Shown: piece after piece, positions 1 through 7,337 of the stretch
How positions within the stretch are numbered: position 1 is the first letter of the stretch
How the letters are laid out: every line of letters begins with the position of its first letter
Source: Bacteroides sp. OF04-15BH
GTDB taxonomy: Bacteria; Bacteroidota; Bacteroidia; Bacteroidales; Bacteroidaceae
Length of the DNA: 10,322 bases
Assembly: GCF_003477995.1 (NCBI RefSeq)
Contig: NZ_QUEM01000051.1
Span: forward strand, 1-10,322
Direction: 5' to 3'
The notes under the pieces: model-generated
The model's database searches: none
Seen by the model: the letters and a program-made list of their open reading frames with translations, nothing else
What the model was told of the DNA's origin: nothing
Position numbers and translations under genes: made by a program

Positions 1-603
1 TTGTTATGGTTTATAATGCCGAAGGATATAAAGCTCCTTACACTGTAACCATCAAGAAGGTGGACACTAAGGGTAATGTTATCAGTACAGAAAATCTGTC
101 CATCCTTCCCGGAGAAGAATACACCGTATCTGCTTCAAACATCAAAGTCCAAATTCATGTTGGAAGAGATTCAAAATGGCTCCGTTCCTGCAAATACTCC
201 TGTTGTCATTGAAGGTCCAAAGGGAATATACTCACTGACCATTGATTACGAAAATCAGGAAGAGCCTATTCTTAAAGATTTAAAAGGAAGCCTTATGTCA
301 ATCGAAATCACTACTGAAGATTATATCTTAGCAAAAGATGCAAGCAACATTGTTGGCTTCTATAAAACAACAGAAGGTGGAACACTCGCTCAGAACAAGG
401 CCTATATTGAATCAACTCCTGCAATTCAAGCAGTCAGAGGCTTTGGATTCTCAACAGAAGGTGATGGAACTACCGGTATTGAGAACACCGTTACAGAAAC
501 AGAGAAAGAAGAGTATTACGACTTGCAGGGTCGCCGCATATTGAACCCAACTAAAGGTATCTATGTAACCAAGAGCGGCAAAAAAGTATTGTTCATCAAA
601 TAA
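1..603 (+). pseudogene. 3' part of a secreted/surface protein gene, reading frame broken near 141-162
   Basis: The gene enters from the left edge. From position 3 to about 140 one frame reads as a plausible beta-rich domain (VTIKKVDTKGNVIS, LPGEEYTVSASN) and then stops at 210-212. From about 157 to 603 the next frame continues with LEEIQNGSVPANTPVVIEG and ends in a module with YYDLQGRR, PTKGIYV and a lysine-rich tail. That second frame has a stop at 46-48, so no single frame covers the region. The end of the protein matches the end of the GH84 protein at 1719-5906 in order and spacing (PANTPV, then TGI, YDLxGR, PTKGxY), so it was probably an exported glycan-active or carbohydrate-binding protein; the catalytic part, if any, is outside the window. 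The break looks like an indel or internal deletion, because the stretch usual between these two kinds of module seems too short. A sequencing error cannot be excluded. No slippery site for programmed frameshifting was seen. Confidence 0.7.
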
Positions 604-627
604 CGTATCAAGAAAAACCAAAAGAAT

Positions 628-807
628 ATGAAAAAGATATATCAAAAACCAAATTTAAAGAGCGTAAAACTGATCAGTGAATCAGCGTTGCTTCAAGCAA
701 GCAATTTTAATATGGGAGGAACCATTGAAGGTGATACCAGTCAGGCACTCAGCAACGAAGAAGGAAAGCACGATATCTGGGGCAATGAAGGCAACGGTAT
801 CTGGTAA
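628..807 (+). CDS. Small 59-aa peptide of unknown function (MKKxYxKPxL type)
   Basis: This short open frame begins 24 bases after the stop of the preceding secreted-protein gene and is probably cotranscribed with it. The product starts MKKIYQKPNLKSVKLISES, continues ALLQASNFNMGG, and ends DIWGNEGNGIW. It has no hydrophobic core typical of a signal peptide, no cysteines, a basic N-terminal half, and a C-terminal half rich in Gly, Asn, Asp and Glu with two tryptophans. From memory, Bacteroidota genomes hold many short proteins with this kind of start (MKK.Y..P, then alternating hydrophobic residues) and an acidic, often Trp-containing end; their role is not established as far as I know. The start is AT-rich without a Shine-Dalgarno sequence, as is usual in this phylum. 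A strong terminator begins 18 bases after the stop, which supports this as the last gene of a transcript. No function is assigned. Confidence 0.7.
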   Translation: MKKIYQKPNLKSVKLISESALLQASNFNMGGTIEGDTSQALSNEEGKHDIWGNEGNGIW

Positions 808-825
808 GAAGTAACTTTATATCAT

Positions 826-861
826 AAAAAAGGGGATGATCGAAAGATCTTCCCCTTTTTT
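826..861 (+). terminator. Rho-independent terminator after the 59-aa peptide gene
   Basis: A GC-containing stem (832-841 with 846-855, one T/T mismatch) closes on a GAAA tetraloop and is flanked by six A on the left and six T on the right, so it could work in both directions. It separates the transcript of the peptide gene from the gene starting at 888. Confidence 0.85.
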
Positions 862-887
862 CACAATAACTCATAAAAAGATAAATT

Positions 888-1592
888 ATGCCGTGCGTAA
901 GAAACGAAAAAACATTGAAGAAATGTACGAAAGATTCAACTGAAAACCTAAAATCATTAACCGACATTATTAAAAACTATCAGGAAACATGCTCGGAAGA
1001 AGCTTATGAAGCGAAACGTGCAATTAATCCCAACGACAAAGATCTCTGCCGATTTATGCACTATGACCTAAATGGAGTTCTGGAAATGAAAGAACAGGGA
1101 ATCAAAGAGATAATCTCACGATGTATCTGTAACAGAAACAGGCATCAGTATTGCATATCAAATGAAGCCGTGAATACAGCCACAGAAAAACTGATGGACG
1201 CAAAAAGTCTGTATCCCTACTCTTCTCACATCAATAAAGAGTTTGAGTATTTATATGACAAATTAAAAGGCATTATCGGAACAGTAAAGGGTATCGGAAA
1301 CAGCACACTTTATGATGCCTGCATCCGTCTGGGCTGGAGCTACTCTCCCCAAATCAAACCGCAACACTATGTCTACGTTCACAGAAAGCTCATTAAAAGT
1401 GCGGAAGCAATACTTGGCGATAAATTCAGCCGGATAAAAGAAGCAGACCGACCAGCCATCCTGCGCCAGAAATTCATTGAAGCAAAAAAGGAATTTGCCG
1501 AACTCTCTGCATTAGATATCGAAAACCTACTCTGTATCTATCATAAGGAAATTTTGACGATACAGGGATTTACTCCAATGAAGAAAGCGTAA
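888..1592 (+). CDS. Hypothetical protein with helix-hairpin-helix-like segment (234 aa)
   Basis: The product is a soluble, mostly helical protein without signal peptide or membrane segment. The N-terminal third contains several cysteines (residues 3, 13, 35, 54, 79, 81, 89) with no regular metal-binding spacing. Residues 133-149 (VKGIGNSTLYDACIRLG) resemble a helix-hairpin-helix turn, GxG followed by a helix, a fold often used for sequence-independent DNA contact. A later stretch (QHYVYVHRKLIKSAE) recalls the P-x-x-VYLHAG-type segment that I remember following such a motif in other Bacteroidota hypothetical proteins, but the key residues differ. The C-terminus is a charged helix. No enzyme motif was recognised. 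The gene stands alone: a terminator precedes it and a probable terminator follows. No TAnnTTTG box was found in the 26 bases between the upstream terminator and the ATG, so expression may depend on readthrough or an atypical promoter. It is more AT-rich than the GH84 gene, which hints at different ancestry. Confidence 0.75.
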   Translation: MPCVRNEKTLKKCTKDSTENLKSLTDIIKNYQETCSEEAYEAKRAINPNDKDLCRFMHYDLNGVLEMKEQGIKEIISRCICNRNRHQYCISNEAVNTATEKLMDAKSLYPYSSHINKEFEYLYDKLKGIIGTVKGIGNSTLYDACIRLGWSYSPQIKPQHYVYVHRKLIKSAEAILGDKFSRIKEADRPAILRQKFIEAKKEFAELSALDIENLLCIYHKEILTIQGFTPMKKA

Positions 1593-1614
1593 TCCATATA
1601 TTTCAGGTAGTTAC

Positions 1615-1653
1615 ATCTGCGTGTTTTTTGTTAAATAACTAAAACACACAGAT
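1615..1653 (+). terminator. Inverted repeat, probable terminator of the 888-1592 gene
   Basis: The arms at 1615-1627 and 1641-1653 pair over 12 of 13 positions around a 13-base AT-rich loop, and are followed by a T-rich run to about 1679. It starts 22 bases after the stop of the upstream gene. The T run is interrupted, and the large loop makes it weaker than the other terminators here. It could instead be a regulatory inverted repeat for the GH84 promoter, since it ends about 20 bases before the -7 box. Confidence 0.55.
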
Positions 1654-1672
1654 TATTTATCTTTTCTTTCTT

Positions 1673-1680
1673 TATTTTTG
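1673..1680 (+). promoter_or_regulatory. Bacteroides-type -7 promoter box for the GH84 gene
   Basis: TATTTTTG matches TAnnTTTG exactly and lies 38 bases before the GH84 start codon. No clear -33 TTTG was found at the expected spacing, so a weaker or activator-dependent promoter is possible. Confidence 0.5.
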
Positions 1681-1718
1681 TCTTTGCAAGGCAAATTTTA
1701 TTTTATACCAATTACCTT

Positions 1719-4700
1719 ATGAAAATGAAACTATTACCCTTAATGGCGCTGGCCTGGACATGCAGCATCGGCAGCATGCAGGCGCAGCAAGTGACAGTGT
1801 CTCCCCTCCCCCAAAACATATCTTGGGGAAGCAAGGCTTTTGATCAGGGATTCAGTTATACACTGACCGGAGAGCAAGATGCCGATGCGGATGCGGTGAG
1901 AGTGCTGAAGAACAAACTCAAAACCGGAAATGGTACAAATGTAAACATTATCATCGGTGAGCGTGGCGACGCAGCCGTCAAAGCCTATGAAACCAATATC
2001 CCGAACAAAAAGGAAGGATATTATCTGAAAGTAGAAGGCGACAAAGTGATTATTGCCGGTAATGATGAATCGGGAACATTCTATGGCGTGCAGACATTCC
2101 TGCAGATTGCTTCGCAGCCGGAAGTGATGCAGGCAACCGTAACCGACTATCCGGACGTCATCGACCGAGGCGTTGTTGAAGGTTTCTATGGAAATCCCTG
2201 GAGCACAACCGACCGGAAACGCCAGTTTGAGTTCTACGGCGAGAACAAGATGAATGTGTATATCTACGGTCCGAAAGACGACCCGTACCACCGGGCAAAA
2301 TGGCGCGAACCTTATCCAGCTGCCGAAGCTGCCGTTCTGAAAGAACTGATCCAGTCGGCTCACGAAAACAAGGTTCAGTTCGTATGGGCCCTGCACCCGG
2401 GTAACGACATCAAATGGAACGATACCGACCGCCAGAACGTAGTCAAGAAACTGGAACTGATGTATGAGATGGGAGTACGCGCCTTCTCACTCTTTTTCGA
2501 TGATATCGGCGGCGAAGGCACAGACCCGACCAATCAGGCCAATCTGATTAACTATGTAACCGAAAACTTTATCAAAGCACATCCGGAACTGCCTCCGTTG
2601 ATCTTCTGCCCCACTCAGTATAACCGCAGTTGGAGCAGCGGCGATTATCTGAATATTCTGGGCAGCAAATCGGACAAGGATGCGCGCATCATGTGGACCG
2701 GAAACTCAGTGGTGGATATGATCAACAAGAGCGATATGGACTGGATCAATGCACAGATTCAGCGCAATGCTTATATCTGGCTGAACTATCCGACCAACGA
2801 CTACTGTATCGACCGCATGCTGATGGGACCGACCTACGGCAATGACAAGAACATCGCCGAGCAGCTGAGCGGATTCACCGCCAACCCGAGCGAGTATGCC
2901 GAAGCTTCAAAAGTTTCACTTTATAGCATTGCCGACTACACCTGGAACATGGAAAACTATGATGAGAACGCTTCTTGGGAACGCGCCATCAAGTATCTGA
3001 TGCCGGATCATGCAGCTGCCTTCAAGGTGTTCTGCGAGAATAATATCGACTTGGGAAGCACTTATCACGGACTGCGCCGCGAAGGTGAATCCAAACGCTT
3101 TGCCGAAGCGATTAAGGTGTTCCAGGAAGCAACTGCCAACGGATTCAACAAAGAAGCCTTTGACGCCATCAAACCGATGTTCGACGAGTTTGTAAATTCT
3201 TGCAACGAACTGCTCGATCCACAGGTTCAGGAGAATGATCCTTTGGCAAAGGAGCTGGTAGCCTGGTTCCAGGTTATGAAGCTTATGGGTGAACGCGGCC
3301 AGAAAATGTGTTCTCTCTATGCCAGCATTGCCGACAACAAGCCTGAAGAGTTCATCAATACTTATAAAGAAATGGTACAGCTGGAGGCTGAGCAGAAAGC
3401 CATCCGCTCACGCGATTTCGAGGGATCTATCAAAAGCCCGAATCCGACTGTAGCTGCAGAAGTGGTAGCTCCATTTATGAAGCAATACACCAACCTGCTC
3501 ATTGCCGAGTATAAGAAACACTATACTGATGGTTGGGAGAACTTCCCGGCTGTATTGCTGAACGACGGCAAATACTACATCAAGTATAACGGCAAGTTCC
3601 TGACCAACGTAAGCGGTAGCAAGTATCCTACTTTCGTAGCCAACGAGGATGACATCAATCCGCAGAGACAGGAGTGGGTCATCAGCATGGACTACAGTAC
3701 AAACCGTTATAAAATCGTCAATGCTCAGGACAACCGTTACCTGAACGAGAAGGGTGAATTCACCGTAAACGAAACCACCAATCCGTACGAATCTGCATGG
3801 CACAGCTATAACATCACACGTCTGAACGGCAAGTATGCCATCCAGAATGCAGGAAGTGCCGGCGACAAATACTGGACAGCCAATGCAACACGCGTCAGCA
3901 CCGGAAGCGTTTCTGCCTACAATCCGGAGAACTTCATCTTCGAACTGGTGCCACTCGACGAGGAGGCAATCACTTATCCGGTAATTGTCAGCGGAGGAAG
4001 CTACCACATCATCAATCCTACGGACGGAAGCTATCTGACCAACAATACCGGCAACAATAATCCGAAGTTCGAAGCGAAAAAGGAAAAAGACCCGCAGAAC
4101 ACACAAAGCTGGACCTTTACCCTGGTACCGGCAACCGGACGTTACAAGATTGTCAGTGCCGCCGACAACCGCAACCTGAATGAAATGGGACAGTTCGGTA
4201 CGGCATACGATGACAACTGGAACACCTTCAAGATGCAGGAACTGGGCGGTCTGTTCTTTATCCAGTGCGCAGGAAGCGCCGGAAACAATTTCTGGAGCAT
4301 CGAAAACAATGCCATCAGCAAAGGAAACAAGACCGAAGGCGAAAGCTACATCTTCAAGATTGACCAGGCTCCGGAAGCACCAATGGACGAAGAGGCCACC
4401 TTGGTTTTTTACAAGCAGGGTCTTGTGACGGACCCGAACCAGATAGCCGACGGTGACTATGTGGTGTTGCAGAATGTAAATACCGGTAATGCAAACAGAC
4501 AGGGATACCTGTATTATCAGGATGATACCAAGTTTCTGACTTTTCTGGCCGGATACTATCAGACCGAACTGACTGACATGAAGTCGGCCTTTCCGGACAA
4601 GTATGTATTCCAGGTGGAAAAGAATGCTCAGGGACTTTCTTTCAAGAACGTAACGGCAAAGAAATACATCCCGAACAATGTAGCAAGCGGTGCTTATGCG

Positions 4701-5906
4701 CCTACCGAGAATGCCGACAACAGCAAGTTTACTCTGGAAGCCTCAGCTCAGGTGAGCATGGCCTGGAACATCAAGTCTGCTGCCAACGGCAAATATATCA
4801 ATGGCGAACCGGGTTATCCGGTGGTATGGAGCGACGGACACCCTATTAAAATCTACAAGGTAGCAGAAAGTGCCGCTCCTGCGGATGTAGAGGGCAACGG
4901 ATGGTTCCGCATCCAGACCACAGACGGACAGAGCGGTTTGCGCATGCAGCTGGGTGATGCCGACGGCGAAGAGCTGGTATGGATGAAAGGCATGACAGGA
5001 GCAGCCGGCGACGAGGCTCTGTGGAGCTTGCAGGAAAGTCCTGAAGTGGCCGGAAGATATGCTCTGGTAAACAAGAAGAATGACAAGGGATCCGTAAACT
5101 GGCAGAACGATAAAACGCACGAAGCGCTCATCAACCAGTTTGACTACAGTCAGGATCACAAGGACTTTGGTATTTATGTAAAGACACAGACCACCGAGGT
5201 GCTCCCTTCATGGGTAATGTACCGCATAAACGGCGGCAATTCCGTCATGCGATTCCTGAACCATCAGGGAGCGTATCTGAAGGAAGCAGAAGACCCAAGC
5301 CAGACTGGCAAACTCTGGAAGATGATTCCTGCCGCCTCTCTCGAACTGACAGCCAATGGCTATGCAGTAGGTGCCTTCAGCGCGCCGGTTGCCACTATCG
5401 TTCCGCAGAATGTATGGGTTTATGCCGCTACTGCAAGCACCGATCAGGAAGTAACCCTGTCTCGTCTGGAAGGCAAGATTCTGCCGGCAAACACTCCGGT
5501 GTTACTGGTTGCCAACAATGCCGGAAACTATGAAATGTCTCCGACAACCGGTACCGATCAGGTAATCACTCCGGGCACCAACTTGCTTAAAAGCACCACC
5601 AGCGGAAAGATTCTGGCACCGGCACAGAGCATGACTCTGAGCATCAGTGACGAAGAAGCCTGCATGGCTCCGGTCACAGCCGGCTCACCTCTGAAGGGCT
5701 ACAGCGTTTACCTGCCTCAAAACGGCCAGTCTGTCAAGAAAGCACTCGTTTTCGACGAACTGCCTCCGGTTACCGGTATCCTCTCTCCTGAAGATACAGC
5801 CTCTCAGGGCAACGGAAAGATTTATGACTTGAGCGGTCGCGAGGTAAGCAAACCGACAAAGGGTGTTTACATCCGCAACGGTCAGAAGTTCATCGTGAAC
5901 CAATAA
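1719..5906 (+). CDS. Secreted GH84 beta-N-acetylglucosaminidase with long multi-module C-terminal extension
   Basis: GH84 enzymes remove terminal beta-linked N-acetylglucosamine by a substrate-assisted retaining mechanism. Residues 1-22 form a signal peptide with likely cleavage after MQA; there is no convincing lipobox. Residues ~25-147 look like the GH20b-type N-terminal domain and ~148-420 the catalytic barrel (GVVEGFYG at 151-158, YGPKDDPY at 183-190). The catalytic pair is Asp261-Asp262 in FFDDI. By my alignment from memory to the Bacteroides thetaiotaomicron enzyme, Lys186, Tyr301, Trp354, Asn356, Asp361 and Asn389 match its substrate-binding residues, so the enzyme should be active. 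A helical region follows (~420-605). The known B. thetaiotaomicron enzyme is about half this length (~737 aa). The extra part holds two tandem repeats (~613-745 and ~755-885), two further beta-rich modules (~909-1048, ~1057-1203), a beta domain (~1205-1345) and the YDLSGR/PTKGVY end module (~1353-1395). It probably acts in the periplasm or at the surface on host mucin or N-glycans. No SusC/SusD genes adjoin it. Confidence 0.93.
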   Translation: MKMKLLPLMALAWTCSIGSMQAQQVTVSPLPQNISWGSKAFDQGFSYTLTGEQDADADAVRVLKNKLKTGNGTNVNIIIGERGDAAVKAYETNIPNKKEGYYLKVEGDKVIIAGNDESGTFYGVQTFLQIASQPEVMQATVTDYPDVIDRGVVEGFYGNPWSTTDRKRQFEFYGENKMNVYIYGPKDDPYHRAKWREPYPAAEAAVLKELIQSAHENKVQFVWALHPGNDIKWNDTDRQNVVKKLELMYEMGVRAFSLFFDDIGGEGTDPTNQANLINYVTENFIKAHPELPPLIFCPTQYNRSWSSGDYLNILGSKSDKDARIMWTGNSVVDMINKSDMDWINAQIQRNAYIWLNYPTNDYCIDRMLMGPTYGNDKNIAEQLSGFTANPSEYAEASKVSLYSIADYTWNMENYDENASWERAIKYLMPDHAAAFKVFCENNIDLGSTYHGLRREGESKRFAEAIKVFQEATANGFNKEAFDAIKPMFDEFVNSCNELLDPQVQENDPLAKELVAWFQVMKLMGERGQKMCSLYASIADNKPEEFINTYKEMVQLEAEQKAIRSRDFEGSIKSPNPTVAAEVVAPFMKQYTNLLIAEYKKHYTDGWENFPAVLLNDGKYYIKYNGKFLTNVSGSKYPTFVANEDDINPQRQEWVISMDYSTNRYKIVNAQDNRYLNEKGEFTVNETTNPYESAWHSYNITRLNGKYAIQNAGSAGDKYWTANATRVSTGSVSAYNPENFIFELVPLDEEAITYPVIVSGGSYHIINPTDGSYLTNNTGNNNPKFEAKKEKDPQNTQSWTFTLVPATGRYKIVSAADNRNLNEMGQFGTAYDDNWNTFKMQELGGLFFIQCAGSAGNNFWSIENNAISKGNKTEGESYIFKIDQAPEAPMDEEATLVFYKQGLVTDPNQIADGDYVVLQNVNTGNANRQGYLYYQDDTKFLTFLAGYYQTELTDMKSAFPDKYVFQVEKNAQGLSFKNVTAKKYIPNNVASGAYAPTENADNSKFTLEASAQVSMAWNIKSAANGKYINGEPGYPVVWSDGHPIKIYKVAESAAPADVEGNGWFRIQTTDGQSGLRMQLGDADGEELVWMKGMTGAAGDEALWSLQESPEVAGRYALVNKKNDKGSVNWQNDKTHEALINQFDYSQDHKDFGIYVKTQTTEVLPSWVMYRINGGNSVMRFLNHQGAYLKEAEDPSQTGKLWKMIPAASLELTANGYAVGAFSAPVATIVPQNVWVYAATASTDQEVTLSRLEGKILPANTPVLLVANNAGNYEMSPTTGTDQVITPGTNLLKSTTSGKILAPAQSMTLSISDEEACMAPVTAGSPLKGYSVYLPQNGQSVKKALVFDELPPVTGILSPEDTASQGNGKIYDLSGREVSKPTKGVYIRNGQKFIVNQ
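3555..4373 (+). repeat. Tandem duplicated ~135-residue module inside the GH84 protein
   Basis: Residues ~613-745 and ~755-885 are diverged copies. Matching blocks occur in the same order: DGKYYIKYNGKFLTN with GSYHIINPTDGSYLTN, RYKIVNAQDNRYLNEKGEF (663-681) with RYKIVSAADNRNLNEMGQF (808-826), and AIQNAGSAGDKYW (707-719) with FIQCAGSAGNNFW (847-859). The copies are beta-rich with regularly spaced aromatic residues, which would suit a ricin-like or other carbohydrate-binding fold; that is inference. The duplication is at protein level and old enough for the DNA to have drifted. Confidence 0.85.
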
Positions 5907-5939
5907 GAACAGATAGGAATCACGACCTATAAAGAAAAG

Positions 5940-5986
5940 AAGAGCCTTACCATTTTCCATATTTCGGGAGTGATAAGGCTCTTTTT
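5940..5986 (+). terminator. Rho-independent terminator of the GH84 gene
   Basis: The arms AAGAGCCTTA (5940-5949) and TAAGGCTCTT (5974-5983) pair perfectly and extend further past one mismatch. The T tract at 5982-5986 follows directly. It begins 33 bases after the GH84 stop. The T tract overlaps the region expected to hold the -33 element of the ansA promoter. Confidence 0.85.
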
Positions 5987-6010
5987 GTATGCTTATATTC
6001 ATGTTTTTCG

Positions 6011-6018
6011 TATATTTG
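6011..6018 (+). promoter_or_regulatory. Bacteroides-type -7 promoter box for ansA
   Basis: TATATTTG matches TAnnTTTG exactly, 26 bases before the ansA ATG, giving a short leader of about 20 bases. The nearest upstream TTTG (5984-5987, in the terminator T tract) is 23 bases away, slightly longer than the usual spacing of roughly 19-21. Confidence 0.6.
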
Positions 6019-6044
6019 CGAGCAGAAACAGTAACATTTTGATT

Positions 6045-7094
6045 ATGACAAAAGAGAATAAGCCTTCGGTATTGCTCATCTATACAGGAGGAACCATCGG
6101 AATGATCGAGAATCCGGAAACGGGTGCCCTGGAAAGCTTCAAGTTCGACGAACTGCTGAAGCAGGTACCCGAACTGAAACGCTTCAATTTCCGGATTGAC
6201 ACCTACTCCTTCCAACCGGCAATCGACTCCTCGGATATGGAACCGGAATTGTGGGTCAAAATCGTACGGATCATCATGGAGAAATACGAAGAATACGACG
6301 GTTTCGTCATTCTACATGGTACAGATACCATGGCCTACACGGCTTCCGCATTAAGTTTCATGCTGGAAAACCTGTCCAAACCGGTGATTCTTACCGGTTC
6401 CCAGCTGCCTATTGGCATGCTGCGCACCGACGGTAAGGAAAATCTGATTACGGCCATAGAGATTGCCGCCGCACGGCGCAACGACGGCCAGCCGATGGTG
6501 CCCGAGGTGTGCATCTTTTTTGAAAACGAACTGTTGCGCGGTAACCGTACCACCAAAGTGAATGCCGAAAATTTCAATGCCTTCCGGTCGTTTAATTATC
6601 CCCCTCTGGCAACGGTTGGCATTCACATCCGCTTCAACGAACACCTCATCCGGAGAAACAATCCGCAACTCCCCATGAAGCCGCATTTCCTTTTTAATAA
6701 TAATGTGGTGATGCTTTCGCTTTTTCCCGGCATCAAAGAAAGCATCGTAGCCTCTGTATTGCAGGTGCCGGGCCTGAAGGCGGTAGTGCTGCGCACCTTC
6801 GGTTCCGGAAATGCCCCACAGAAAGAGTGGCTGACACGGCATCTGAAGCAGGCTTCAGAACGTGGCATTCTCATTGTCAATATCACCCAGTGCCAGCATG
6901 GAGCGGTAGAAATGCACCGTTATGGCACCGGACTGCAGTTGTTGCAGGCCGGAGTTGTAAGCGGTTATGACTGCACGCCGGAATGTGCCATCACCAAACT
7001 GATGTTCCTGCTCGGACACGACCTGCCTTTGGAAGAAATACGCAAGCTCATGGATTCTGATCTGGCCGGTGAAATCACACACGACGAATCCTAA
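6045..7094 (+). CDS. ansA: Type I (cytoplasmic) L-asparaginase
   Basis: This enzyme hydrolyses L-asparagine to L-aspartate and ammonia. The 349-residue product shows the hallmark motifs in order: YTGGTIG at residues 13-19 with the nucleophile Thr17, DSSDM at 61-65, HGTDTMAYTASALSFMLEN at 91-109 with Thr93 and Asp94, TGSQLPIG at 117-124, RGNRTTK at 165-171 with Lys171, and GNAPQ at 255-259. Order and length agree with E. coli AnsA (about 338 aa). There is no signal peptide, in agreement with the cytoplasmic, lower-affinity type I class rather than periplasmic type II. The start at 6045 was chosen because an in-frame ATG at 5970 would add 25 residues that align to nothing in the family and would lie inside the preceding terminator and upstream of the promoter box. 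It is monocistronic, with its own promoter and a strong terminator, and is functionally unrelated to the GH84 gene. Confidence 0.95.
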   Translation: MTKENKPSVLLIYTGGTIGMIENPETGALESFKFDELLKQVPELKRFNFRIDTYSFQPAIDSSDMEPELWVKIVRIIMEKYEEYDGFVILHGTDTMAYTASALSFMLENLSKPVILTGSQLPIGMLRTDGKENLITAIEIAAARRNDGQPMVPEVCIFFENELLRGNRTTKVNAENFNAFRSFNYPPLATVGIHIRFNEHLIRRNNPQLPMKPHFLFNNNVVMLSLFPGIKESIVASVLQVPGLKAVVLRTFGSGNAPQKEWLTRHLKQASERGILIVNITQCQHGAVEMHRYGTGLQLLQAGVVSGYDCTPECAITKLMFLLGHDLPLEEIRKLMDSDLAGEITHDES

Positions 7095-7111
7095 AACAAA
7101 AACTTAAAAAC

Positions 7112-7157
7112 AGAAAGAAGCCCGATAATTGAGCATTCAATTATCGGGCTTCTTTCT
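7112..7157 (+). terminator. Perfect 21-bp hairpin, terminator of ansA
   Basis: Arms 7112-7132 and 7137-7157 are perfectly complementary around the loop GCAT. The right arm ends in a pyrimidine run (CTTCTTTCT) and the left in purines, so the structure can terminate transcription from either side. It starts 17 bases after the ansA stop and is probably the last clearly chromosomal feature before the mobile element. Confidence 0.9.
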
Positions 7158-7188
7158 AGTACCCAGACCCGCATTTGAAATATATAAA

Positions 7189-7334
7189 TTGGGAACAATC
7201 CTATTAAATAGAAAATCAAAGAAAAATAAAGCATTATACACTAATATTCAATATATTACAAACACACACTTAGTTAATCCTATTTAATCGGATTGAAATA
7301 AATTCGGGATGATTGGGAACAATTTGGGAACAAT
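7189..7334 (+). repeat. Direct repeats upstream of the integrase gene (TTGGGAACAAT x3, AATCCTATT x2)
   Basis: TTGGGAACAAT occurs at 7189-7199 and twice in perfect tandem at 7313-7323 and 7324-7334. AATCCTATT occurs at 7197-7205, overlapping the first copy, and at 7276-7284, where it also forms a small inverted repeat with GGATT at 7290-7294. The tandem pair lies next to the int promoter box. Such repeats beside a tyrosine recombinase gene are good candidates for arm-type integrase sites, excision-factor sites or an autoregulatory operator. The left attachment site should lie in or near this stretch, but its exact core cannot be defined without the right end or an empty site. Confidence 0.6.
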
Positions 7335-7337
7335 TTA

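Noticed and set aside
76..156. ATG at 76 as the start of the frame ending at 603.
   Set aside because: The residues from 76 to about 156 read like out-of-frame shadow, while the other frame carries plausible protein there; the true frame switches near 141-162.
1719..1763. GH84 protein as a lipoprotein, because of Cys15 in the signal peptide.
   Set aside because: The residues before the cysteine (AWT) do not form a lipobox, while MQA followed by QQ is a good signal peptidase I site.
1740..2396. Long minus-strand open frame inside the GH84 gene (also 3408-4106 and 4743-5159).
   Set aside because: These are antisense shadows of a clearly coding, codon-biased gene; their translations show no domain-like pattern.
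5970..6044. Upstream in-frame ATG for ansA adding 25 residues.
   Set aside because: It lies inside the GH84 terminator and upstream of the promoter box, and the added residues have no counterpart in the asparaginase family.
5685..6215. Minus-strand open frame across the GH84 end and the ansA start.
   Set aside because: It runs antisense through two well supported genes, a terminator and a promoter, and its product is not recognisable.
7159..7178. A possible tRNA 3' fragment on the minus strand (TTCAAAT followed by GCGGG and TCTGGGTA), which would mark tRNA-targeted integration.
   Set aside because: The base after the T-loop is G where C61 is almost invariant, the 5' half of the T-stem is missing, and no tRNA body lies to the right. 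It could still be an attachment core, but the sequence alone does not support it.
7189..7334. CRISPR-like array upstream of int.
   Set aside because: Copies are only 11 bases, unevenly spaced, with one tandem pair and no spacers or cas genes.
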